A stretch of DNA of 64,000 nucleotides, from assembly GCA_028753945.1 (NCBI GenBank), contig JAPNXP010000004.1, positions 1,612,001-1,676,000 of the forward strand, in the 5' to 3' direction. The notes under the pieces are model-generated. The model saw only the letters and a list, made by a program, of their open reading frames with translations, ran no database searches and was not told the DNA's origin. The DNA comes from Hexactinellida sp. DTS-2022 (Eukaryota > Porifera > Hexactinellida). How positions within the stretch are numbered: the first letter of the stretch is position 1; every line of letters starts with the position of its first letter. This document shows, piece by piece, positions 47,598-58,111 of the stretch. The position numbers and the translations under genes were made by a program.

Positions 47598-49430
47598 ATG
47601 GATCCTCCTGAGTACGAACAGATCCGTGACGACCTCTCCAGTAAACTAATTCCTGTTAAAATTCAATCTGATCAGGTATTTTTTTAAAGAATTTTGTCAG
47701 GAAGTGTAAGAGTGTATCGGTACAAAATTTCACCAGATGAAGGTAATTTTCGGAGTAGTGTCACTCTCGGAACAAATTATGCATCAATCTTATTGAATAT
47801 ACGGAGGAACAAAATATGTTTAGATTCCTATTGACTCCGAGATAAATAACATTATCTGTTTCTATCACGATGTCACTCATCCCGGAATCAACACAACAAT
47901 TGGCAGTATTCGGAACAAAAAAGACTGGAAAAGAATCCACGAAAATGTTTCAGAATATGTAAGTTTATCATCATTATCTAAACTGTCCCTTACGATATCC
48001 AATGAACATAATTATTAGGTCCGAACTTGCCACGTATGCCAAACAAGTGCTGCTTTACTTCCTCAGCCTGAGCGAGAACTGCAACCCATTCCACCTCCTC
48101 AACAACTATGTTCACTGTGGCATCAATCTAATTTGCAATATGACACCAACCTCTTTTGGATTCCAAAACATCCTGGTAATGGTCTGTTACTTGAGCAAGT
48201 TTGTAGTTGCACGGAAACTCAAAACTAAAATGACATCAAGGATTCTAGAACGCCTCCAAGATATTTACCTCATATTTGGGTGTTCCTAAAGTTATCCAGA
48301 GCGACCAAGGAAAAGAATTTTCCAGCAAAGTAAGTTATTAATAAAACTAACAAATTGTTAAGTGAATTTCACGATTTAATTAATTTGGCAAATCTAGCTA
48401 TTTACTACTATATGAAAATTGTAATAATCAATTATAATCTTACTTCAGCTTATATTTATTCCAAACTAGTGTATTATACAGCCGTATCTAAAGATTCTCC
48501 TAATCCTAGTATGATCCAATTTAAGTTCGCCTAAATCCCAAATTAGTGTTACGGTATAGGAGAATATTCCAAATTTTGGCGCTCCTAATTAATATTTTCC
48601 AAAAATCATACTCCCAATGAAGCGTCTCGCGCTTCTGGATAATTTCTTCTCCCAAACACTTGTCTATCGATTAATTTATATTGAACAAATTGTTACATCC
48701 CTTACCCCTTTTATTATGTATCTTAGTGAATGTAATTACAGTCTGCACAGCTAAGCTTTATATATTAGTCAATGTTTTATCTGATTCTTATCCACATATT
48801 TTAGGAATTTCAAGTATTCCACAAGAAACTAGATGTTGACTTTAGGAGAACCACTGCCAACCATGCAAAGAGCAACGGACTTGTTGAGGCTCATAATAAA
48901 ATCATTAAAACGTATGTTGACTATCATTGCAAAATTATAAACGACTAGTTGATCAAATTACAAGTTATTAATTTGACAAAATAAAATCTCAAATAAGTAC
49001 TGATTATTGATTGAACTTGTTTTATTTATTTAATTGAATATATTTAGTGTTATATTCAAATTCAGGAAAATAGATAGAATGAGAAGCAGTGCAGATAAAG
49101 AATGGACTGAAAAACTACAACCAGTTGCACTAGCGGCAAATACCCAGGTGAAACGATCCACAGGAAACACTGCGTTCTATCTAATGTTTGGTATAGACTA
49201 TGATTCATCTAACCTCCTCCATCTCATAACCTCTGGTTCTACTTCGGAACCTAGTCTAAAATCACAAGAAAACATTGAAGATGCCTCAGATCCCGAAATA
49301 CAAAATACAAACAATGAAACAGATATCAACTACCAACAGACGAAAATGAATGGATCAAAGTGATAGATGAGAATCGAATAACAGAACACTCAGAAAAGAA
49401 TCTTTGACCGCAAAGTAAAGGCAACAGGTT
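47598..49430 (+). pseudogene. Integrase relic, GIN/Ginger- or Gypsy-like
   Basis: Integrase gene split by introns and small frameshifts. 47598-47676 encodes DPPEYEQIRDDLSSKLIPVK. 47845-47957 encodes the H2C2 zinc-binding domain (FYHDVTHPGINTTIGSIRN), continuing after a GT..AG intron (47958-48019) as RTCHVCQTSAALLPQPE. The catalytic core follows in shifted frames: GINLICNM (in place of the first Asp block), VIQSDQGKEFSSK (second Asp), a further intron, then ANHAKSNGLVEAHNKIIKT with the catalytic Glu, another intron, and IDRMRSSADKEWTEKLQPVA to GNTAFYLMFG. Spliceosomal introns are unusual for LTR retroelements but typical of Ginger DNA transposons and the GIN genes derived from them. No RT, RNase H, LTR or TIR was found. 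Confidence 0.75.
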
Positions 49431-49513
49431 AGTTATGTAATCATGTTTACATGATTTTCTGTACTTACATTTGCGGCATTAGGTGATGGACATTTTTCTT
49501 TGATATTACCTAT

Positions 49514-49913
49514 TGCACAATGTGATTTTTGGCATATAGGTATATATTTTGGCATCCGCCAACAAGTTGAGGTTTCCAAAGAAAATTTCTCACACCTCGA
49601 CAAGTTATGACGTCATTGTCACATTTAGAGAATCCTGAGAATTAACTCAATCGTACATAATTCCCGCCCACTAAGAGATAAAAATCTGAAAAGTTAATAG
49701 AACATCGACATTAATGATGCGGACACGTTGGTCACACCAGATCATCAATATGCTTATTCATTATCGCATGGTGACGTAATCATTAAAATTCTCATTTAGG
49801 CCTATACGCTTTATGATTAATGTTAGAAGTATATAAACCACACACCAACCGCTTCGCGGTTGGTGTGTGGTTGTGCTCTGCCGCGAAGCGACCTAGCAAG
49901 CGAAGCGCGCTAG
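49514..49913 (+). mobile_element. Helitron, 5'-truncated
   Basis: Collinear with 10500-10916, with the full palindrome (CACACCAACCGCTTCGCGGT) and 3' end GCGAAGCGCGCTAG followed by T. Confidence 0.88.
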
Positions 49914-50677
49914 TCAATTTAAATTGGATTCATTTATTTACAACAAAAAATGAATTTTGGTGGGTCATTCCTCAATACAATTGATAAATAAAATTAATAG
50001 TAGAAAGAAAAACATCTGTTTAATTCAAGAATGTTTTGAATTTATATCTTTTGTGAAGAAAGATCCGTTGAAGTGAAAATCGATTATTCATCGTAGAGTA
50101 TGTAGCTTGTAAATGCAGATGATATAAAGACAAATATTCATTTGGTAGAGACATACTGAATTAGTAATAAATAGTTAAATTAAAGATTTGGAGGAAGATT
50201 TTATAGACTATAATATTATTCTTTGTAACATTGATAGTTCAAAGAAAACCCACTTTTAGAAAACATTTTGTAAAACAACCTACTCCTCTTAATAGAGCCA
50301 CCAGTTAATACAATTCACTGCTAATCAGTTCAAATTTCGAAGGATTTATAGGACGGAATTACATTTTGGCTAAAAATATTTTCGGTTAATAGATTTCTCC
50401 GCTTAATCGGGTCAAAGCAATCTGGTCCCGAGGTGACTCTATTAAGCGGAGTTTACAGTATTACCAAAATTTGCAAAAGCTTCGATAAAGAATAATACTG
50501 GCAAAAATGAAGATTAAAATCCTGGGTATTTCCTGAGGTTAACACAACATCTGTGGCCTGGAGATTTAACAAATTGTTGATTGTTATCAGCATTTCAATT
50601 TGCTTTTTACCCGAGAGCGAATAAAATATTTGAAGAACAGAAACGAGTTAGAGATAGTTGGAAGAACAATGGGTTGA
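49914..50677. other. Gene-free stretch before the OTU transposon
   Basis: 50385-50460 has the end of a pogo-like MITE on the minus strand (ATACTGTAAACTCCGCTTAA); no partner was firmly found. Confidence 0.4.
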
Positions 50678-51478
50678 TTATGACTGTGAAGTTGGCTTAG
50701 TATTCGACCAGGCTCACTTCAGTCAGATATTTGACTCACTTCTAGTTATTAGATTTGAATAAATTTAGTGTCGTTCGAAAGAGGAGATACGGAGGTTTTC
50801 CGTGATATTATTTATTTAAAATTTTTTTAACTTTCAGTTGGTTATTTTTATCATACAAAGCCGCACTGGTATCTCATCAAAAATCACATTCTCAAAATTT
50901 GTTTACAATTCTGAAAATTTCTTATCATACTTTGGAGAGTTGGAGGTTTATGTGATTTAATTTTTATTTAAAATTTCCCAAAAATTTTGGAGTTATAAAC
51001 ATTCAAACTTGAAATTGGGAAAAAGAGTGGAAGTAGAATTTTGAAAAGTCCATTGAGTAGGGTTAGTTCAAAGTGTCAATTCCTATCCAATATCAACCTG
51101 AATCGAATTTATTTTGGTACATTCGTTAGAGGAGACACGGAGGTTTACCTCAATGCCATTAGATTCGAATATTCCCTTTATAACAGATAAATAAGTCCTT
51201 TAAAAATGGCGTAAATCTCTGTTTTTATTGTTATATCTTTTCAAATATTGAGCTCAATTTTCCGAGATAAAATTGAACCAGAATCGATTCAAACTTTACA
51301 GGTACTTTCTCTGATATATTATTATTCTATCCCCAGAAAAAAAAACAGGGGTCGCTAGTCATTTCTTTCAGAATCTTTTTAATTTCTTGGACAGCAATAG
51401 ATAATTAATTAAATTTTCAATATTCATACTTTAGTTTATAATAGCTCAGTATACAAGTATGCACCTATAGCCCTAAAT

Positions 51479-51552
51479 GGTATTTCCCACAAGTCTAATT
51501 TGCGTTAGACTTGTGGGAAATACCAATTTGCGTTAGACTTGTGGGAAATAGG
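51479..51552. promoter_or_regulatory. Perfect 20-bp-arm hairpin plus third copy upstream of ORF
   Basis: GGTATTTCCCACAAGTCTAA, 6-base loop TTTGCG, and the exact inverse at 51505-51524, followed by a direct repeat of the right arm and loop (51525-51552). It lies ~100 bp inside the left TIR's inner end and ahead of the first coding segment. Its role, if any, is unknown. Confidence 0.6.
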
Positions 51553-51717
51553 CTATTCTTAGAATATTTAAGCCTCGACTCGGCTAGGAGGAAATTTCGA
51601 ACTTACATTCATTGCTTTTTTCATCACTCTTTCAAACTTTTCCTTGATTCTTCTACAATTATTTCTAGAACTTTAGTTCTTTTCTACAAATATTTATTGA
51701 TTCATTATTCTCTCTCA

Positions 51718-52317
51718 ATGATTTCTATTGAATTGTGGCGTGCTCACATCGGATTGCATTGCAGCCGCAGATGCAATAATACCCATCATCGTCATCAATC
51801 AACAGACCAAACTGATTCATCTGTTTCGATCATCTCGGCTTTTATTGCATGTATAGTAGCCATTCTACTCGTCATTGGCGGAATCGAGATCAATCCTGGG
51901 CCTATCACCCCAACTCAAGATACTCATCACGAACGAGGTAATTTTGACTTATATATGTTATGGGTAAGAATAAACTTTATTGTTATTTTTTTAGAACTAC
52001 CAGCTGAGATCAAATCTTTTGTCGACGCACTCCTCTCCACAACACTATCATTCGAACAACTGATCCAGTCCCTGTCTGCAAGCTACAGTTCGCCCAGTTC
52101 CATTTGGGGTTCCATTTGTAAGAAAGTCTACTTGCGTAACAAGCCTGATAAGAGACATAGCTTGTACTTGAAGTGGAGAAATAATTCTTATGACGTAAGA
52201 ACCCTGGTGAGGGATGCTTTGAGCGAAGTTAAGCCTTCAGTAAGTCCCCCTAGTTCGGAGGAGCAATTTCACGTGAGTTATAGTCTTAGTAACTTAACTA
52301 TTCAGAGCAGTTGGTAA
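51718..52317 (+). CDS. N-terminal segment of OTU transposon protein with 2A-like motif
   Basis: Open from 51511, but the Met at 51718 (MISIELWRAHIG) is the more natural start. A hydrophobic helix (IISAFIACIVAILLVI) runs directly into GGIEINPGP at 51877-51903. That matches the 2A ribosome-skipping signature [D/G]-[V/I]-E-x-N-P-G-P, with Gly in place of the usual first Asp. Skipping would release a ~61-residue N-terminal peptide before the final Pro. A 57-base GT..AG intron fits at 51938-51994, is a multiple of three, and leaves the frame open. Downstream, ELPAEIKSFVDALL and a basic SICKKVYLRNKPDKRHSLYL follow. A second small intron may start at 52273 (GTGAGT). The downstream segment is not recognised by family. 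Confidence 0.6.
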   Translation: MISIELWRAHIGLHCSRRCNNTHHRHQSTDQTDSSVSIISAFIACIVAILLVIGGIEINPGPITPTQDTHHERGNFDLYMLWVRINFIVIFLELPAEIKSFVDALLSTTLSFEQLIQSLSASYSSPSSIWGSICKKVYLRNKPDKRHSLYLKWRNNSYDVRTLVRDALSEVKPSVSPPSSEEQFHVSYSLSNLTIQSSW

Positions 52318-53610
52318 CTTCCACAATTCTTAAGGAAGTAAGTTTAAGTGTAGCTGCTTGTTTCGATTTATTTTCGTCATTCGATAACTTAAATTTAAGA
52401 AAACTTGAATTGAATGTAGTTGACGATAAAATTCTTATTGTGTGGGCATCTTCTGCATCCGACCAAGCTGTGTATGACCAGTTAAAGTAGATTCTCAGAA
52501 TACAAAACTTAGTTCTCTGAATAGTGAAGGTCACGACGCGTATTACATGTTCAATACAACTGAATGCCAGTTATGGGTAGACGGTGCTATGTTTTATGGA
52601 TTAATTAATCCACAAAATGTTTCTGGTTATTTACAATTCGAGGAAATGTGCTATTTTGAGGAGTGTTTTGATTTTATTACCACGATTGTAAATACTTATT
52701 GTAAAAGCTTTGTGGAATGTACTCCTTTATTGTTTTTGTGGTTGTCTGAAGTACAGCTTGAATGTAGTTTCTTGTATCAAATGTTTGGTAAGAAATATGT
52801 GTTTTTAAGTGGAGATGACTTGAGTCTTTTTATAACTTGGGTAAAGGTGTTGAGAGATGAGTACAATGCTAATGGTGTTAAGTGCTTAGAAAGTAAGTGT
52901 ACTGATTTTAGTGTTAGAGTTGAAAGTGAATTTAGTGAACCACTTCCTCGTTCTCACGATGTGCCTGATATTAAAACTGACAACTTTGAACACAAATGGT
53001 GATAGAAAGTTCTGAGATTTAAGTTCTACGTGATACGAGTAGTAGTGACTGTGGTGAGTTTTATCTCGAACTGAGTGAGTGGGATAATATTTGTATTACC
53101 AATTCTACTGGTAAACTTCATTGGTTAGTTATTGGACAAATGTTTTCGCTGAAAAATTTAAAGATTTAGCCCCAATGTGTGTTTTGAAGTTTGTAAATTA
53201 TTGGTTGAAGAAACCTGATAGTCGCAAGGGTAATAGTCCCTTCTTCAGAGCTAGAGCGTATTGTAAGTTTGAAAATTGTCGATCTTATATCTTTTATATT
53301 AATGATGCACTAAATTTGGTAGATAATGACATACTTGTCAAGATTTACTCAGAAGGATATTTGTCACTTCAACACACAGAGATCAGAGTGCATTTAGTCG
53401 CCATCTACCTTGCAGTGAGCGTAGTAAAATGGGAGAATTATAGTGAATAATTCGGTTAGCGAAATTTATAATAAACAGTTTAATAATTCAAGTAATCAGG
53501 GTCTCTGTTATGGTAATTTTACTTCTCTTAAATTACAAGATTGTTTGCGGAAAGTTAAAGCTGAATTGAAATCTAAGGAGCGGTTTTCTAAGTAATATAT
53601 GGAAGATGTA
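52303..53610 (+). pseudogene. Middle region of the OTU transposon protein, unrecognised
   Basis: Successive open segments in changing frames: 52303-52489 (QLVTSTILKEVSLSVAACFD), 52547-53002 (CQLWVDGAMFYGLI; Cys/Phe-rich), 53121-53450 (FVNYWLKKPDSRKG, SPFFRARAYCKFENC), then ~53445-53600 (CYGNFTSLKLQDCLRKVKAE). The piece with R-A-x-C-K-F-x-x-C may be part of a zinc-binding DNA-recognition domain as in MULEs, but I cannot assign it. Stops or frameshifts lie at ~52490, 53003 and 53450, and the gene is then cut by the MITE at 53618. Confidence 0.5.
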
Positions 53611-53617
53611 GCAGCAA

Positions 53618-54191
53618 CTAGTGCTGCGAACTGGAATTAAATTTGATTCAATTCAGTTACAGTTACAGTTACAGTTTTAGTTTCATTTCAGTTACAGTTT
53701 TAATTCAGTTACAGTTACAGTTTTCATTTCAGTTACAGTCTTAATTCAGTTACAGTTTTAATTCAGTTACAGTTTTCATTTCAGTTACAATTTTCATTTC
53801 GGTTACAATTTTACCACAGTCAGTACAATTTCGTACTTAGTTTTGTATTCACAACTTTCACCTATTTTATGACTAAACCTTAGTTAATTATTACTAACCC
53901 TTATTATACTCTATGCAATAAATAATCGTAATCGCTTAATCTAGGTTCCAAGGTCTGCAGACAACATAATCTAGTTTCATTTTTTGCCGCCTGACTAGTG
54001 CTGCAAACCGGAATTGAATTTGAAGAAATTCAATTTCAGTTGGAGAAAAATACATTTCAGTTACAGTTACAGTTACAGTTTTATAATCGAGTACATTTCA
54101 GTTACAGTTACAGTTACAGTTTAGAAAATCGCTAAAACTATTTCAGTTTTAATTCAGTTACAGTTTTAATTCAGTTTCAGTTCGCAGCACT
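53618..54191. mobile_element. hAT-type MITE(s) filled with CAGTTACAGTT repeats
   Basis: CTAGTGCTGCGAACTGGAAT ... TTCAGTTCGCAGCACT, exact 8-bp duplication AGCAGCAA (53610-53617, 54192-54199). A second start-like sequence at 53994 (CTAGTGCTGCAAACCGGAAT) suggests a nested or duplicated copy. It interrupts the transposase reading frame. Confidence 0.88.
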
Positions 54192-55786
54192 AGCAGCAAC
54201 CCAGCAGTATTTCCGTTATCTACTTCCTGAATCCCCCCTACCAGGCTATGTTCAGTATTTCGTACAGGATCCTTGCATTTTCCATATGTATTCTTATAAG
54301 CAGCTGGAAATTCTAAATCTAATGAAAAGTAAAGATATTTTCTTGAATTTAGATGCGACTGGTTCTCTTATTTCTAAACCCCCTTCCTGTTCTAAGAAGA
54401 TATATTATTATGCCCTTACAATACAATACCCGGAGTTTTCCACCAGTCCCATCCCATTAGCTGAAATGATTAGTAGCGATCATAGCACAGCTGAGATCTC
54501 ACACTTCCTGAATAAATGGTGTTTGAGTGTAAAATTATTTAACACAATGGAGTTAAAAATTAAGAAAGTTGAGATAGATTTTAGTTGGGCTATGATACAC
54601 AGTACATGTTTAGCGTTTAACAAATTTACTCTTTTTCATTATCTCCAATATTGTTGGGAATTTATAGCTAATAGTGAGAACTTAGGTGATAATATTATAA
54701 TAGTCCTCCATCTCCTCGGCTCATAGCATGCACAGAATTAGTTATAATTTAAATAAGAAATTCAAATTAGAAAAGGCTTTAAAAAGATTAATATTGCATG
54801 TATTTGGTCGTATGGTTAATTGTAAACAAATGGATTAAATTAATCAACTTTTCGGGTTAATTTGTTATATTTTGTGTAGTAAGAAGCAAACTAGTGTTTA
54901 TTGCACTAAATTAAACAAACTAGAAGAATGTATTAGGGCGGAGATTAATGTTAGTAATGATGCCCCCAATGAATTCGAGGATGAGACTGAAGTTAATAGT
55001 AATGCTGTAACTTACAGAGATAAATCCCCTTTTGGCAGACATTTTGAAATGATTTATCGTAATACCTTAGTCTCAATAAGCGAATTCGACAATAATTCGC
55101 AACTTGATCCTGGTGTATCTTATAACCCCCAGGTAGTTGAATTTCTTCTCACGTATTATATGCCATTGTTACTGTTGTGGAGTGAGATAATTTTATGTAC
55201 AGTTAATTCGTGAGAGAATGCAACAGACAGTAATGCGATTGTTGAGAATTGGTTCAGAATTGTTAAACACAGCATATTTAATTCAGAGACCGGGATACGA
55301 GCTGCTGATTTCATTAGAACAGTTTATAATAACATAGACGATAGGATCGCGGCGTTTAAATTTGCTTTTACCCCACTGGCTCATAAAGTGTTTAAAGTTA
55401 AGAAGAGATTACGCGTGGAGAATGAGGAGGAGTGCAAAGAGGAGTGGTCTAGAAGTAAGAAGAGTAAATTTAGTTATACTAAACCAACTGTTGATAAAGT
55501 TAGTACGATATTTAAAAATTTCAAGTCTAAAAGTTTAAGTACTAAAAATAAAAGTTTTAATGTAGAAAGTATAAGTAAACGTTCAACAGACAGAGAGGAA
55601 GCTACTATTTGTGAAGAAAATCCAGTAGATGTTGCTACAGTTATTAATGATATAGTGCGTGCAAGTGTAGTTGAAATAATTGGTGATTTAGATTTAGTAG
55701 AAATGGCTACCATGGAATATAAGTTACCGGCATTCCAACCACTTACATATCGGGGACAGAAGAAGTTGTGTGAAGATTTACAATAA
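54192..55786 (+). pseudogene. MULE-like DDE transposase of the OTU transposon
   Basis: Continues the gene after the MITE: AATQQYFRYLLPESP-type sequence into 54286-54726. Candidate catalytic residues: Asp at 54352 (FLNLDATGSLISKPP), Asp at 54577 (VEIDFSWAMIHS) and Glu at 55244 (SNAIVENWF-x-x-VK). The order D-D-E and the NA-x-VENWF block resemble Mutator-like transposases. PLAEMISSDHSTAEISHFL lies between. One frame change occurs between 54726 and 54872. From 54872 the frame is open to 55987 apart from two stops, TGA at 55211-55213 and TAA at 55784-55786. A basic Ser/Lys-rich linker (55388-55600) leads to the OTU domain in the same frame. Family: probably the OTU-carrying MULE lineage of animals (Phantom-like), from memory. 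Confidence 0.7.
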
Positions 55787-56333
55787 AAGTTGTCGGATTC
55801 TACAAATTCCATAAGAGATAATATCCCAGGCAATTCTAATTTAAAAGAATATGTTCCTTCGAAGTGTTTGCGAATTCCTGGAGATGGAAATTGTTTTTTT
55901 GCATCATTGTCGTACTGGTTGACAGGAAATATTGATGGTTTTAATTTAGTACGGTTGAAAGTTGTAGAGAATATATATGGTTGGTAAGCTGAAGGATGCA
56001 TGCAATAAGTTTATTGCCAATAAATTTCCTAGGAGTGTAATCAACTATCGTAATGTGGCAGACTATGTAGTAAAATCTAATATGAAGAGGAATTCTACGT
56101 GGGGTACTGATGTGGAGTTATTTGCAACAGCCTTATTATTGCATACGGATATTTGGGTATTTAGTTCAGACATGGGTAACAAGTGGATGGTATTCTCAGG
56201 TAGAGGGGTTAAACTAATTGATACTTTGGAGTCTCCTCCAGGAAACAATGCAGGCTCTATCTATATTAATCATAATGGAGTACATTATGAACCAATATTA
56301 CGGGTGGATTTAATATCTACGGGCAATCAATGA
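55787..56333 (+). pseudogene. OTU-family cysteine protease domain
   Basis: OTU (ovarian-tumour) deubiquitinase-like fold. CLRIPGDGNCFFASLSYWLTG carries the catalytic Asp (55883-55885) and Cys (55892-55894) in the canonical D-G-N-C. The C-terminal IYINHNGVHYEPI carries the His (56283-56285). In between, WGTDVELFATALLL and IWVFS match the OTU core. One frameshift at ~55975-55990 separates the Cys half from the His half. The upstream stop at 55784-55786 is the only barrier to fusion with the transposase. Normal size for an OTU domain (~160 aa). The role of OTU domains in transposons is unknown; deubiquitination of the transposase or silencing factors is speculation. Confidence 0.88.
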
Positions 56334-56617
56334 ATTCACTGATTACCTCGTAGTCGTAGATATCAATTAATTAAAACTATATAATTAGAAAACCAAAGGA
56401 TTCCCTTTATTAGTCAATGATTAATTGTCTTATGCGGAATGTTATCCAGGTTTAGAAGTGATCCTATTAATTACATCGATAGAAGCAAAGAAGAATAAAA
56501 TTTATTTCGGGCTCTTATAGCGCAAAAAATTGCGATTCTCATGTTCTACAGGCAATAAACAAATATTTCTACAGCCACCTTCTCTACTTAAATAGTAAAG
56601 ATTTTCAACAACATTTA

Positions 56618-56935
56618 TGTTGGACAGTGTGACATAGCGGTATGTGATCCGCGAGAGCTTATGGTCAGTCACTCCCAGGAGGACTAGGCGCTGCTGGAGC
56701 TGTGTAGACAGCGAGAGAGAGCAGGCCTAGATGTGTCGCGACGATGGAAGATGTACCATCTGGACGAGGTCGGACACTGCGGTCTTAGTGAGCGTACCAA
56801 GGGTAGAGGACTGGGCCGTCCTCCTGATGAGGCCTATGGAGGGCCGAAACACTAGAGTGGTGGCGACACCACTTGGACCACTTGAGCTGTCAATGGTGGC
56901 AGCTTGATACAGAAAGGTCGCAAAGCTTCTCATGA
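56618..56935 (+). mobile_element. SINE-like GC-rich insert with hammerhead-like core
   Basis: GC-rich ~315-bp island in AT-rich surroundings. Its start, GTGACATAGCGGTATGTGATCCGC, contains a tRNA-like A-box/D-arm (TAGCGG...ATCCGC). Flanks ACAACATTTAT (left) and ACAACAGTTAT (right) match at 10 of 11 bases. At 56831-56856 CTGATGAGGCC-TATGGAG-GGCCGAAAC has the hammerhead CUGAUGA / stem II / GAAA arrangement. A hairpin AGTGGTG-GCGA-CACCACT follows. No clear B box. Confidence 0.5.
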
Positions 56936-57082
56936 CAACAGTTATAAAGTGGTAAGTTATATTCTTAAATGTACATGTGGATGATTTATAAATATTTGTG
57001 CAAAGATTTATCCTATAGTTCTTTAAAAGAAGGCAAATACAAAAAGGAAATGATCTATCCCAAAGCAGTCGGAATTGATATA

Positions 57083-57274
57083 CAATAGTCTCCCAAAACG
57101 GACACTCCGAGAAGCGGACAACACATTTAAAACGGACAAACCCCCGTGAAACGGAATGAATTTACCATGCATGTAATTAAACTTCAGCCGTCTCCGAGAA
57201 GTGGACATCTCCAGAGTCCAAAGAACTAACTAAGGCCATGTCCGCAACGTGTCCGTTATTCGGAGACTCCACGG
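57083..57274. mobile_element. pogo/Tc1-type MITE (192 bp)
   Basis: CAATAGTCTCCCAAAACGG ... TTCGGAGACTCCACGG with TA at 57081-57082 and 57275-57276. Confidence 0.72.
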
Positions 57275-57611
57275 TAAACACATATTATTTTAATGAGATA
57301 CCTGGATGCCATTCTCTCTTCTTGGAATTGGATAAGTAAGATCAATCCAAAAAGCAGTGGGAATTGATACAAGCACACATTGTGGATGCCATTCTTCTTG
57401 CATTTGTTAATAATTATATAATTATCACTACCAATATTACAACCAGAATAATTCATTGTTTACTGATTCTGTTTGCATTCCAATCATCTAATGTCTTAGT
57501 TATATAGTTGCAATTACAATTTTCTATTATTAGTTGAAACTCAATACTACAATGGGAACTAAGAGAAGCGAATGAATTGTGATACATTACGTAGATAGTA
57601 TATATGATATA

Positions 57612-58111
57612 CAGTGGAACCTCTATAAGTGGGGGAGCTGGGACGGGGAAAATTTCAATTGCCCCCCATTCCCCGGTTATAAAATTCAATTGGAAAAACA
57701 TTATATATGCTATATTATACAAAATATTCATATAACACACACATTAATGCACGTTCTAGTTCTTATTTGTATATTATGACAATTTAGTTAACTGCTGATC
57801 TACACTAGGTGATTTCTTCTAAAAACATCAGAGTAGATCAATCGAAAATATTTTTTCTGTAGAACTTTTGAGTCGATTTATTGGAAATATTGTATTATTG
57901 TATAAGAATCATGTTAGGATTTGTCCATTCCCCCCATTTATGGAGGTTGTTTTGTATGGAGATAAAAACTCCTTGAAATTTATGGTCCCCCATTCCCCAC
58001 TTCCCCGCTTATAGAGGTTCATTTGTATGGATATATACGAATATGGTTAAAAAATTCCCCACTTATGGAGGTTCCCCATTTATAGAGACCCCACTTATAG
58101 AGGTTGCACTG
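57612..58111. mobile_element. pogo/Tc1-type MITE (500 bp)
   Basis: CAGTGGAACCTCTATAAGTG ... ACTTATAGAGGTTGCACTG with TA at 57610-57611 and 58112-58113; multiple CCCCACTTATGGAGGTT subterminal repeats. Confidence 0.9.

Noticed and set aside
47676..47700. 25-base intron in the integrase gene
   Set aside because: GT..AG borders are present, but 25 bases is too short for ordinary spliceosomal splicing; a small insertion is as likely.
55474..56001. Minus-strand 175-codon open frame
   Set aside because: Antisense to the transposase/OTU junction.
54872..56333. Alternative genetic code (reassigned TGA/TAA)
   Set aside because: Single in-frame stops in the OTU and Tigger genes suggested it, but frameshifts accompany them and different stop types occur; the intact hydrolase gene uses a normal stop. 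Ordinary decay explains it.
56727..56933. Minus-strand 68-codon open frame in the GC-rich insert
   Set aside because: GC-rich sequence lacks stops by composition; SINE-like features explain the region better.
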